Source: Chloroflexota bacterium
Lineage (GTDB): Bacteria; Chloroflexota; Anaerolineae; Anaerolineales; UBA11579
Assembly (NCBI GenBank): GCA_019456165.1
Contig: VRUJ01000016.1
Span: 1-64,000, forward strand
Length of the DNA: 64,000 bases
Direction: 5' to 3'
The notes under the pieces are model-generated. The model searched no databases. It was not told the origin of the DNA and saw only the letters and a program-made list of their open reading frames with translations. The translations under genes and the position numbers were made by a program. Shown here piece by piece: positions 18,725 through 27,461 of this stretch (its first letter is position 1; each line of letters begins with the position of its first letter).

Positions 18725-20824
18725 ATGGAAATTGGCAGCCTTCTAGATAATCGATACCGCATTTCTGAAATCCTTGGCAAGGGGGGGATGGGCGCGGTTT
18801 ATAAAGGAATTGATGAAAGTCTGGGGGTTCCTATTGCAGTTAAAGAAAATCTTTTTTCCGATGAGGAATATGCCCGACAGTTCCGTCGGGAAGCAATAAT
18901 ATTAGCTAATTTGCGTCACCCCAACTTGCCGCGGGTAACTGATCACCTGGTAATTGAAAATCAAGGCCAATATCTGGTGATGGATTTTATTGAAGGCGAA
19001 GACCTTCGCCAGCGGCTGGACCGTCTTGGGATCATCCCGGAAGAAGAAGCCATGCTGATGGGCATCGCTATCAGTGACGCCTTGGCATACTTGCACACCC
19101 TTAACCCCCCCGTTTTACATCGAGATATTAAACCAGGAAATTTAAAAGTCTCGCCTAGCGGAGAGGTCTATTTAGTGGATTTTGGTCTGGCGAAGATTGT
19201 TAAAGGCTCCGGTAAAACCACCTTAGGCGCACAAGGTCTGACCCCGGGCTTTTCACCTCCAGAACAATATGGTGGAGCCCGAACGGATGCCCGTTCAGAT
19301 ATCTACTCTCTTGGCGCGACGATTTACGTCGCCCTGACCGGTTCCTCACCAGAAGATGGCCTGGCTCGTATGATGGGGCAAAGTGAACTAACACCCATCG
19401 CTGCCCGAAACCCTAAAGTATCTAAACAATTTACTAAAGTAGTTGAAAAAGCTATTGAGGTCCAACCTGAGGACCGTTTCCAACGCGCAGAAGTGTTTAA
19501 GCAAGCTTTGATTGAAGCCAATGATACCGTTACACGCAAAGTAGCCAAGGGGGGGATAACCATAGCTCCTCCGCCATTGGACGCTTCAGATTTACAAACC
19601 GAACCAGTCTCCCCCTCCAGCAGCCAGGTAGAAGCCTCTGTCCAAAAGCTAGAGGCAAAAAAAGGTGTATCGAAATTACAGATATCAATATTCGCGATCT
19701 TGGTATTGGCTATCTTGACAGTTGGCGCTTTTCTCTTCTTCCCCAATTTATCAGAACGGATCTTTGGGGGAGCTGATGGAACGTCCACCGAGGCCGTTGC
19801 GCAAGCTTCTATCACCCCTTGGCAACCTACTGAGGCGTTGGAAACAGGACCTGCATTGACAGAACCCGCATTGATTGAAGCTACATTTACACAGGAAATA
19901 ATTGAAGAACCAACGCCCACTACTGCTCCTACACTTGGACCAACCCCGACAGGTGGCGGCGGTAAAATCGCTTTTGCATCTGACCGCACTGGGATTCCCC
20001 AGATATGGATAATGAACGTAGATGGGACTGGATTAGACCAGGTTACTGATGAGGTAGCTGGGGCTTGCCAACCAGATTGGTCTCCTGATGGCAATCGTCT
20101 GGTTTTTATCTCTCCGTGTTCAAATGATACGGATACGTATCCAGGCTCCAGTATGTTTGTGATCAATATTGATGGATCTGAATTTACACCGCTCGCGTCA
20201 TTCCCTGGTGGGGATTACGATCCCGCCTGGTCACCGGATGGCTCAAAGATAGCATTCACCACGCTAAGGGATTCAAGACGACCCCAAATTTGGGTTTTGG
20301 ACCTGGAGACCAATACGGCTAGCTCTCTTTCTGATAGTATTACAAATGATTTTAATCCCGCTTGGTCCCCCGATGGAGATAGTATAGTGTTTGTCACCAC
20401 ACGAATTGGTCCAACTCAAATTTGGACGATGGACGCTAGCGGGAGGCCCTGGAATTTGTTTTCGCGCAGTGATAGTTTAATTAATGTTTATCCAGCTTGG
20501 TCTCCAGATGGGGAGGTGATCTTATTCACCCAGAGTGACCCTTCAGGGGGACTGACCTGGTTATCAGCCGCTGCATGGACCGGGGGCGGCACCAATCAGG
20601 CTTACGATGAGTTCCTGGTTATAACCGACAATAGCATACGCGTACGGAATCCAATGCGCGAAGCAGATTACTCACCAGATGGGGTCTGGCTGACATTTGT
20701 GAATAACCCGGAAGGCATAAATCATGATATATATATCATGACTTCCAATGGAGCAAGGATGCTCCAGTTAACTGACGATCCGGCCAATGATTTTGATCCC
20801 GCCTGGCAGCCATTTAATCCTTAA
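18725..20824 (+). CDS. membrane Ser/Thr protein kinase with extracellular TolB/WD40-like propeller
   Basis: A 699-aa protein. Residues ~10-270 are a PknB-type kinase: glycine loop GKGGMGAVYKG, ATP-binding Lys40, catalytic HRDIKPGN (Asp134) and DFGLAK (Asp152). A single membrane helix lies near residues 318-340 and is followed by a Thr/Pro-rich linker. The outer part (~410-699) is a TolB-like beta propeller with repeated PAWSPDG motifs (at least five visible). All catalytic residues are present, so it should phosphorylate proteins in the cytoplasm in response to something sensed outside. It is followed by a paralogue of the same design. Confidence 0.9.
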   Translation: MEIGSLLDNRYRISEILGKGGMGAVYKGIDESLGVPIAVKENLFSDEEYARQFRREAIILANLRHPNLPRVTDHLVIENQGQYLVMDFIEGEDLRQRLDRLGIIPEEEAMLMGIAISDALAYLHTLNPPVLHRDIKPGNLKVSPSGEVYLVDFGLAKIVKGSGKTTLGAQGLTPGFSPPEQYGGARTDARSDIYSLGATIYVALTGSSPEDGLARMMGQSELTPIAARNPKVSKQFTKVVEKAIEVQPEDRFQRAEVFKQALIEANDTVTRKVAKGGITIAPPPLDASDLQTEPVSPSSSQVEASVQKLEAKKGVSKLQISIFAILVLAILTVGAFLFFPNLSERIFGGADGTSTEAVAQASITPWQPTEALETGPALTEPALIEATFTQEIIEEPTPTTAPTLGPTPTGGGGKIAFASDRTGIPQIWIMNVDGTGLDQVTDEVAGACQPDWSPDGNRLVFISPCSNDTDTYPGSSMFVINIDGSEFTPLASFPGGDYDPAWSPDGSKIAFTTLRDSRRPQIWVLDLETNTASSLSDSITNDFNPAWSPDGDSIVFVTTRIGPTQIWTMDASGRPWNLFSRSDSLINVYPAWSPDGEVILFTQSDPSGGLTWLSAAAWTGGGTNQAYDEFLVITDNSIRVRNPMREADYSPDGVWLTFVNNPEGINHDIYIMTSNGARMLQLTDDPANDFDPAWQPFNP

Positions 20825-20895
20825 CCCATTTCGAATCATTTCCCTCAGCAAGTAATAATGGGTAAATAAATATTTGGTTGAAATAAATAACAAAC

Positions 20896-20927
20896 TTGTA
20901 ATGAATATGGGGGGGGGGCTTTACTAT
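20896..20927 (+). promoter_or_regulatory. candidate promoter with a 10-G spacer tract (possible phase-variable switch)
   Basis: TTGTAA (20896-20901) and TACTAT (20922-20927) are separated by a 20-nt spacer containing ten consecutive G (20909-20918). The normal spacer is about 17 nt. Homopolymeric G tracts between -35 and -10 boxes are known to vary promoter strength by slippage in other bacteria (for example Neisseria porA). It lies about 70 nt upstream of the second kinase gene. Other AT-rich boxes closer to the ATG could also serve as promoters. Confidence 0.35.
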
Positions 20928-20995
20928 GACAATGCCTCTCCCTGGATGGTAAAATCTGAGTAAGTTTGTTATTATATAGCCTTAGTAGGCATTAT

Positions 20996-23158
20996 ATGAC
21001 CCTGGAAAAAGATACAATATTATTAGAACGCTACCGCATTTTTGATATACTAGGGCAGGGTGGCATGGGGTCTGTCTATCGGGGCTTAGATGAGAACTTG
21101 GGGGTGGAAGTTGCGGTAAAAGAAAACCTTTATTCTTCCGATGAATACAACCGCCAATTTCGCCGCGAAGCCACAATTCTTGCAAGTATGCGTCATCCAA
21201 ACCTGCCTCGCGTTTCTGATCATTTTGAAATTGAGGGCCAGGGACAGTACTTGGTCATGGATTATATCGAAGGGGAGGATTTGCGACAGCGAATGGATCG
21301 TATAGGAAAATTGTCTGATGAAGAGATAATCATGATCGGCGCTGGCGTCTGTGATGCCTTGACTTATCTGCATTCCCGAAATCCACCAATCTTGCATCGC
21401 GATATCAAACCTGGAAATATCAAGATAAGCCCTGATGGAGGTATTTTCCTGGTGGATTTCGGTTTGGCAAAGATTGTACATGGCAGCCAAGCGACTACTA
21501 CCGGGGCTCGCGCAATGACACCAGGGTATTCATCACCTGAGCAGTACGGTACTGCTCGTACAGACGCGCGCTCGGATATTTATTCTCTTGGAGCCATGCT
21601 TTACGCAGCTATCACTGCGACTATTCCAGAAGATGGTTTAGCCAGGGCGATGGATCAAGCAGATCTAACACCTATCCGTAAACGGGTACCTGGAGTCTCC
21701 CGGCGTTTGGTCAGTGTGATTGAAAAGGCGCTCAGAGTTCATCCCGAAGACCGCTATCAAAATGGCGAAGCTTTCAAGATGGATTTATTAAGTGCCAGTG
21801 GAGCATTGAAAAAGCGTGTGGAAGCGGGGGAACTTACTGTACCTCCACCACCTCCTGAAGTTATCGCGGCAATAGCGGAAGGGAAAGCCCCTGCGTCAGA
21901 CCCGGTTTCAACTCCCGTAATTGATATGTCTGGTGAGTCTGCGGCAAGGGTGCGCCGCCAACAACAATCTCGTGCACGCAAAATCATCCTTCGGATAGCG
22001 TTTTTCACCATCGTGACATTCTTAGGTCTTTTTGGTATATTGTGGCGCACAGGTTCGCTTCCGGAGATTTGGGGTACATTTAATGGTCAGGACTCTGCCA
22101 CCGAGAATGTTATTGAAACACCCTCAATAGGTGAAACTGCCTCGATTGTGGACGATGCAACCGCGACAGCTACTCAAGATGCAGCGCAAATCCCGACTGC
22201 AACTTCAACAATCGATCCGACAGACGTACCTACCAATACTCCAATTCCTCCACCTGGGGCGTATGTAGGAGGCGGGGCTGGTCAAATAGCTTTTGCTTCA
22301 GCTCGGATTGCTTCAGATATGCCTGGAATCTCGCAAATCTGGATGATGAATGCAGATGGTACAGGCTTTTTTATGATAACCGATCAGTCGGATGGCGCTT
22401 GCCAGCCATCATGGTCTCCTGACGGGATGCAACTAGTTTTCGTTTCCCCATGTGTTATCGACCAAACTGAGTTTTTGGATTCTTATTTATATACAATAAA
22501 TGTTGATGGAACCGATGTTGTTCAACTAGGTACAGAATTAGGGAGTTCGGACCCAGATTGGTCCCCAGATGGAACTAGTATATTGTATACAGTTTCATAT
22601 GACGCTGTCCACACCCAAATTTACAGATATGACCTTGAGAATGATACTTCGGTGTTGATGACCGTTAATGATAAAGTGAATTTGCAGGCATCTTGGTCGC
22701 CGGTCGGGAATGATTTTGTCTTTGTTTCAACCTGGATAGGTGGTCAGAGTCTTTTGGTGCAGCGCAATGATCCGGAATCAAGCCCCAACCAACTCTCCCG
22801 CAGCGGGGAAATGTTGAATAACTTCCCGAGCTGGTCTCCGGATGGTTCGCAAATAGCTTTCTCTCAGCGGGAAACCGATACCAGCATCTCGACATTGATT
22901 TTAGTGAGTTATGAAATGCTGGGGCTGGCTGCCACTGATTATGTGGAAGGACGCGTTACAGAAGTTCAATTTGTTCCTGAAGGAAACCCGGATTTCTCGC
23001 CAGATGGAATGTGGCTTGCTTATGAGAGCTGGCCGGATGGGGAGAATCACGATATCTTTATCATTTCGTTGGATAGCTTGGAAATAATTCAATTGACCAC
23101 TCATCCTGCATACGACTTTGATCCGGTCTGGCGGCCTCTTACCCCCACCGAAAACTAA
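20996..23158 (+). CDS. second membrane Ser/Thr kinase with extracellular TolB/WD40-like propeller
   Basis: About 720 aa from ATG 20996; a TTG ten codons upstream is also open, but the extra residues do not match the paralogue. The kinase domain has GQGGMGSVYRG, HRDIKPGN and DFGLAK. A basic stretch and a membrane helix (about residues 335-360) follow, then a Thr/Pro linker and a propeller with repeated PSWSPDG and PDWSPDG motifs. It is closely related to the 18725-20824 product over the kinase domain and less so in the linker. This suggests tandem duplication with diverging sensor domains. A poly-G tract lies upstream. Confidence 0.9.
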   Translation: MTLEKDTILLERYRIFDILGQGGMGSVYRGLDENLGVEVAVKENLYSSDEYNRQFRREATILASMRHPNLPRVSDHFEIEGQGQYLVMDYIEGEDLRQRMDRIGKLSDEEIIMIGAGVCDALTYLHSRNPPILHRDIKPGNIKISPDGGIFLVDFGLAKIVHGSQATTTGARAMTPGYSSPEQYGTARTDARSDIYSLGAMLYAAITATIPEDGLARAMDQADLTPIRKRVPGVSRRLVSVIEKALRVHPEDRYQNGEAFKMDLLSASGALKKRVEAGELTVPPPPPEVIAAIAEGKAPASDPVSTPVIDMSGESAARVRRQQQSRARKIILRIAFFTIVTFLGLFGILWRTGSLPEIWGTFNGQDSATENVIETPSIGETASIVDDATATATQDAAQIPTATSTIDPTDVPTNTPIPPPGAYVGGGAGQIAFASARIASDMPGISQIWMMNADGTGFFMITDQSDGACQPSWSPDGMQLVFVSPCVIDQTEFLDSYLYTINVDGTDVVQLGTELGSSDPDWSPDGTSILYTVSYDAVHTQIYRYDLENDTSVLMTVNDKVNLQASWSPVGNDFVFVSTWIGGQSLLVQRNDPESSPNQLSRSGEMLNNFPSWSPDGSQIAFSQRETDTSISTLILVSYEMLGLAATDYVEGRVTEVQFVPEGNPDFSPDGMWLAYESWPDGENHDIFIISLDSLEIIQLTTHPAYDFDPVWRPLTPTEN

Positions 23159-23228
23159 TCAATTAAATAACTTGGGAAATCGCAAGTTGCAGCCTGATAG
23201 TTTGTGTTTATTTATTCAATTAAGTTTG

Positions 23229-23257
23229 TTACCAAATTCACTAAAGCCTGATATACT
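23229..23257 (+). promoter_or_regulatory. putative leaderless promoter of folD
   Basis: TTACCA (23229-23234), a 17-nt spacer, and TATACT (23252-23257). The folD ATG (23266) begins nine bases after the -10 box, about where transcription should start. No Shine-Dalgarno is present. A leaderless transcript is inferred. Confidence 0.5.
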
Positions 23258-23265
23258 TCCCCTTT

Positions 23266-24141
23266 ATGGCCGAGATAATTAATGGCAAGAAAATTGCTGC
23301 ACAAGTCCGTGCCGAGGTTGCAGCCGGAGTCACTGCCAGAGTGGAGGCAGGCCTCTCCCAGCCGGGTTTGGCAACCGTGTTGGTGGGTGAGAATCCGGCG
23401 TCAGAAGTATACGTACGCATGAAACAGAAAGCCGCAACGAAGGCTGGTATCAACTCTTTCGATGTTCGCCTCCCCACAGATATTTCCCAGGAAGGCTTAG
23501 AAAAGGAAGTCACTGCGCTTAACGCCCGAGCTGACGTCCACGGAATTCTAGTTCAATTGCCCTTGCCTGATGGACTAGATGAAGAACGGGTGCTGGGTGT
23601 AATAGATGTTAATAAAGATGTAGATGGTTTTCACCCGTTAAATATCGGCCGATTAGCGCAGAAAGGTCGCAAGCCCTTATTCGTTCCAGCTACTCCAGAT
23701 GGGGTGATCTATTTACTTGAGCACATTGGCACCGAAATGGAAGGTGCTGAAGTTGTAGTATTGGGCCGCTCAAATATCGTGGGAATGCCAGTAGCTTTAT
23801 TGTTGGTGGAACGTAATGCCACTGTGACCATCTGCCACTCACGCACACGCCAACTGCCTGAAGTTTGCCGTAGGGCGGATATATTAATCGCCGCGGTGGG
23901 CAGACCAGAAATGGTGAAAAAAGATTGGGTAATGCCGGGGGCAGTAGTGATTGACGTTGGCACCAACCGGGTTGACGATGACACCAAGGAGAAAGGTTAC
24001 CGCCTGGTGGGGGATGTAGCCTTTGATGAGGTTAGCGAAGTAGCCGGCGCGATTTCACCATCACCTGGCGGTGTCGGTCCCATGACTATCGCCATGCTGC
24101 TGCGCAATACTCTCAAAGCCGCGGAGTTGGGGGACGGGTGA
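23266..24141 (+). CDS. folD: bifunctional methylenetetrahydrofolate dehydrogenase / methenyl-THF cyclohydrolase
   Basis: A 291-aa FolD of normal length. It interconverts 5,10-methylene-THF, methenyl-THF and 10-formyl-THF with NADP. Visible motifs: the catalytic-Lys region YVRMKQKAATKAGI, LVQLPLPDGLDEERV, NKDVDGFHPLNIGRL, the nucleotide-binding VVLGRSNIVGMP and the family-typical PSPGGVGPMTIAMLL. It is cytoplasmic and single-copy in appearance, not linked in function to its neighbours. It is followed by a 350-bp gap with a dispersed repeat. Confidence 0.96.
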   Translation: MAEIINGKKIAAQVRAEVAAGVTARVEAGLSQPGLATVLVGENPASEVYVRMKQKAATKAGINSFDVRLPTDISQEGLEKEVTALNARADVHGILVQLPLPDGLDEERVLGVIDVNKDVDGFHPLNIGRLAQKGRKPLFVPATPDGVIYLLEHIGTEMEGAEVVVLGRSNIVGMPVALLLVERNATVTICHSRTRQLPEVCRRADILIAAVGRPEMVKKDWVMPGAVVIDVGTNRVDDDTKEKGYRLVGDVAFDEVSEVAGAISPSPGGVGPMTIAMLLRNTLKAAELGDG

Positions 24142-24240
24142 GATAAACATACTGGGGGCTAGCAAGAGGTAAAATATTTTGATAGATCCTGAAACTTGAC
24201 TTTCAATGAATGTTAGCGTTGCAGAACGCGGTATCACAGA

Positions 24241-24277
24241 GCGTCACTCTGAGAAGCGCAGCAACGAAGAGTCTTTG
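24241..24277. repeat. dispersed intergenic repeat copy
   Basis: GCGTCACTCTGAGAAGCGCA followed by GCAACGAAGAGTCTTTG resembles a common bacterial intergenic repeat with the core TCATTCTGAGCG..AGCGAAGAATCT. A shorter copy is at 139-156. The rest of the folD to dehydrogenase gap (24142-24492) shows no gene. Confidence 0.4.
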
Positions 24278-24492
24278 GTAAATCTGCCTCATCTACATTG
24301 ATCATCTTCACGATTTCCGATGAGGAAACTTGTCACTTATCCAAGGGAGACATCCATATGTGTGTTTAATAACCCTTATTCCCCAAAGTGGCCAATTATC
24401 TGCGGAAAACCCGTGTTACACTTTGTAAACAATCCAGTTAACTTCATGTAACATTTGAAAAGAATTTCTATACCTTCGGGAGGAGTTATGCG

Positions 24493-25549
24493 ATGATAGA
24501 ACCTTTACTTAAATCATGGGATGGCGAGAATGTCATCATCCGTTACGACCAAACCTCAGGGGCTTGGATTTTCATCGCCATCCATTCCACCCGGCTTGGT
24601 CCTGCGGCTGGGGGCACGCGCATGAAGTCGTACCCTGACCTGCAAGCAGCTCTACAAGATGCGCTACGTTTGTCAGAGGGCATGACTTACAAGTTTGCAG
24701 TGCCGGGGATGCCCTACGGGTGGTGGAAAAGCGGTCATCGCCATCCCTTCAGATTTTGATCCACAATCGCGTCAGGCTCTATTATTGCGCTATGGGTCTC
24801 TGATACAAAACTTCCGGGGGCTGTTTTCAACTGGAGCAGACGTTGGCACAAGCTCAGAGGATATGAATGTTATCGCGCAGACGGGAGCCCCATATGTCTT
24901 TAGCCGTACTTCTGACCAGGGCGGCGCAGGTCCCACTGGGGGTCCAACGGCTACCGGCGTGTTCACCGGCATTCAGGTTACTTGCAAGCGCCTTAATGGC
25001 GAATCATCTTTACATGGCAGGCGTGTGTTGGTGCAAGGCACAGGTAGTGTAGACGGCGCATTGATCGAGATGTTGGTTGCGGATGGGGCGCAGGTGATGT
25101 TTAGCGATGTGAATCCAGAAGCCATCCGACATTTCAAGGACGATCTCGGTTTGGACTTTGTTCCCGCGGAGGCTGTATATCAGAAAGAATGCGACATTTT
25201 CTCCCCATGCGCGTTAGGCGCAATCCTCAATCCCGAAACTATCACCCAACTTCGCTGTCAGGCTGTGGTGGGTGGTGCCAACAACCAGCTTGCCAACCCA
25301 GAGGATGCCGAGAGCCTCAAAGCGAGAGGCATCCTGTATGCGCCGGATTATGTGGTTAACGTGGGTGGAGCCATGACCTTAATTGGAATCGAAACACAGG
25401 GCTGGACGCACGAACAGGCGGAGAAAGAAGTGATTGAAGCTGTTAAGGGTGCTTTAGGGAGGGTCTATGAGATGGCTGAGAGGGAAGATACCACCACCGG
25501 CGCGGCTACACGGAGGATTGCGCAGGAGAGATTGGATTCGGCAGAGTGA
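24493..25549 (+). pseudogene. Leu/Glu-type amino acid dehydrogenase, split by a one-base frameshift
   Basis: Two overlapping frames together form one ~350-aa dehydrogenase of the Glu/Leu/Phe/Val family. Frame 1 (24493 to ~24720) gives AAGGTRMKSYPD and MTYKFAVPGMPYG. Frame 2 (to 25549) continues with GGGKAVIAIPSDFD, DVGTSSEDMN, GPTGGPTATGVFTG and the Rossmann GTGSVDGALIEML. The break lies in the G run at 24718-24720: removing one G restores MPYGGGKAVIAI, the conserved substrate-binding Lys motif. The normal role is NAD-dependent oxidative deamination of leucine or a related amino acid. Because the rest is well conserved, this may be a very recent mutation or a homopolymer sequencing error. It starts at ATG 24493 with GGAGG upstream at about 24479-24483. 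Confidence 0.85.
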
Positions 25550-25558
25550 ATACACTTT

Positions 25559-25912
25559 TCAATCATCTTCAAGAATCTCAAAAAACAGATTTGCAAGCTG
25601 GTTAGTCTCCTTTTTATATTCAAAAAGATCATCAATCTTCTTTCGTAAAAGGTCTAATCGCACATCCAATGCTTCCCCACGACTCTCAATTTCTCGCACT
25701 TCTTTTGCTGAGAACGAGAATTTAACCCCGGAAATTAAACTGTGGACAAGGCTGGTAATATCGTAATTGTACGCATGGCTTTTTACAATGATGTCTTCAA
25801 TGTCCTCTGTAAGTTCTTCGTTCTCAGGAGAGCCTCTGTCAATACTACCTGGGAAGGATTTTGAATTATGGTTTTCCAGCGCAGCTTTTAGGTGCTCAAC
25901 TTTTTTATTCAT
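25559..25912 (-). CDS. small hypothetical helical protein
   Basis: A 117-aa acidic protein with no family I recognise. It is mostly helical by eye, with a probable coiled coil over the last 45 residues (VREIESRGEALDVRLDLLRKK and onward). No signal peptide or membrane segment. It is convergent with the dehydrogenase remnant (9 nt apart) and divergent from the deaminase operon. AT-rich codons suggest it may be acquired. Translation is plausible but unsupported by homology. Confidence 0.45.
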   Translation of the reverse strand: MNKKVEHLKAALENHNSKSFPGSIDRGSPENEELTEDIEDIIVKSHAYNYDITSLVHSLISGVKFSFSAKEVREIESRGEALDVRLDLLRKKIDDLFEYKKETNQLANLFFEILEDD

Positions 25913-25997
25913 CGCTAATTATCCTCATAATTTATTTTCCCCCATCACAGGGATGCAAACCCAATTAAACACCTTTAAAATTTTGTAAAGCGCCTAT

Positions 25998-26026
25998 TTG
26001 ACACCGCCTATTTTCTTTGTTACACT
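25998..26026 (+). promoter_or_regulatory. sigma70-type promoter of the purine/hydantoin cluster
   Basis: TTGACA (25998-26003), a 17-nt spacer and TACACT (26021-26026). This is the best canonical promoter seen in the window. The start site would be near 26033, giving a leader of about 42 nt before the deaminase ATG. Confidence 0.65.
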
Positions 26027-26036
26027 ACCCCTGTTC

Positions 26037-26051
26037 AGTTGTCAGACAACT
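26037..26051. promoter_or_regulatory. GntR-type operator palindrome
   Basis: AGTTGTCAGACAACT is a 6-bp inverted repeat around CAG. Its core TTGTCAGACAA fits the GntR/FadR-class consensus TNGTNNNACNA. It sits just after the predicted transcription start, where a bound repressor would block initiation. The GntR gene at 28854-29594 in the same operon is the natural candidate to bind it. This is inference from position and motif. Confidence 0.5.
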
Positions 26052-26074
26052 TGATTTTGGTATAGGGAAAACAC

Positions 26075-27457
26075 ATGTCCACCTTGTTAGTAAAGAACGC
26101 GGCGCTTGTGGCTACATTCGATGACCAACGCAGGGAGATTGCAAACGCGGGTCTTTTTGCACGCGATGGCTTTATCGAACAGGTTGGCCTTACCCAAGAA
26201 CTACCGGGTGAAGCCGATGAAGTCTTGGACATCCGCGGCCACATCTTGCTGCCCGGCTTGATCAACACCCACCACCATTTCTACCAAACCCTGACACGTG
26301 CAGTGCCCGCGGCCCAAAACGCCAACTTGTTCAATTGGCTGAAAACCTTATACCCCATCTGGGCGGGCATCACAGCCGAAGATGTGCGTTTATCCACACA
26401 GACCGCCCTGTCTGAGCTGGCTCTTTCCGGCTGCACAACCGCTTCCGACCATTTGTATATCTTCCCCAATGACACCAGATTGGACGACGAGATCCTGGCC
26501 GCTAGTGAAATTGGCTTGCGTTTGCAAGCCTCGCGCGGCTCGATGAGTCTGGGCGAGAGCCAGGGGGGTTTGCCGCCAGATAGCGTGGTCGACAGCGAAG
26601 AAGATATCCTAGGTGACAGCTTACGTTTGATCCAGGAATACCACGACCCTGAACCCGGCGCGATGACCCAGATCGTATTAGCCCCTTGTTCACCCTTCAG
26701 CGTCACCGGGGATTTAATGAGAGAGAGCGCCAAATTAGCGCGGGAGTATAAACTTCACCTGCACACTCACCTCGCCGAGACTGAGGACGAGGATGAATTT
26801 TGTTTGCAAACTTTTGGCTATAAGCCGGTCGCGTATATGGAATCCGTTGATTGGATTGGCGAAGATGTTTGGTTCGCGCACTCGGTGCACGTCAACTCGC
26901 AAGAGATCGCTCTGTATGCCAGTACCGGCTGCGGGGTCGCCCACTGCCCCAGTTCGAATATGCGCCTTGCAGCTGGTATCACCCCTGTAATGGAGATGCT
27001 TTCTAAAGGTGTGAAAGTAGGCCTGGGGGTGGATGGCTCGGCCAGCAATGATGGTTCTCACATGCTGGGGGAGGCACGTCAGGCTATGCTGCTCGCGCGC
27101 CTGGCTGCGGGTGTTTCGGGAGCTTCCCTATCCAGCGAGGATGCATCTCCTCTGATGACCGCTCGACAAGCTCTGGAGCTGGCTACACGCGGCGGCGCGG
27201 CGGTTTTGGGGCGTGGGGACATCGGCTCGCTGGAGGTGGGCAAGTGCGCGGATTTCTTCGCCGTGAACCTTAACCGCTTGGATTTTGCTGGTGCACTGCA
27301 TGATCCGCTAGCTGCGCTGGTGTTTTGCTCGCCTGTGCGTGTGGATTACACTATTGTAGGGGGTAAATACGTGGTCAAAGAAGGTCAAATGGTGCATGTG
27401 GATTTACCTGTATTGATCGAGAAGCATAATGCGGCTGCGCTAAGGCTGGTTGGCTAA
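26075..27457 (+). CDS. amidohydrolase, 8-oxoguanine deaminase / SsnA-like
   Basis: A 460-aa metal-dependent deaminase of the 8-oxoguanine deaminase / hydroxy-atrazine hydrolase group. Motifs: INTHHHFYQTLTR (metal HxH), HLHTHLAETEDE, WFAHSVHV, and GLGVDGSASNDGSHM with the catalytic Asp. The Gln and Thr in HHHFYQTLTRA are typical of the 8-oxoguanine deaminase branch. It probably removes an amino group from guanine-like or oxidised purines in the cytoplasm. It is first in a plus-strand series with a FAD enzyme, a GntR regulator, carbamoyltransferases and carbamate kinase, as in SsnA-containing purine clusters of enterics. The promoter is at 25998-26026. Confidence 0.85.
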   Translation: MSTLLVKNAALVATFDDQRREIANAGLFARDGFIEQVGLTQELPGEADEVLDIRGHILLPGLINTHHHFYQTLTRAVPAAQNANLFNWLKTLYPIWAGITAEDVRLSTQTALSELALSGCTTASDHLYIFPNDTRLDDEILAASEIGLRLQASRGSMSLGESQGGLPPDSVVDSEEDILGDSLRLIQEYHDPEPGAMTQIVLAPCSPFSVTGDLMRESAKLAREYKLHLHTHLAETEDEDEFCLQTFGYKPVAYMESVDWIGEDVWFAHSVHVNSQEIALYASTGCGVAHCPSSNMRLAAGITPVMEMLSKGVKVGLGVDGSASNDGSHMLGEARQAMLLARLAAGVSGASLSSEDASPLMTARQALELATRGGAAVLGRGDIGSLEVGKCADFFAVNLNRLDFAGALHDPLAALVFCSPVRVDYTIVGGKYVVKEGQMVHVDLPVLIEKHNAAALRLVG

Positions 27458-27461
27458 GGAT

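Noticed and set aside
19324-20166. 280-codon minus-strand frame across the first kinase gene
   Set aside because: The plus-strand frame has kinase, membrane and propeller motifs; the reverse frame has no recognisable domain and is a shadow of the Thr/Pro linker and repeats.
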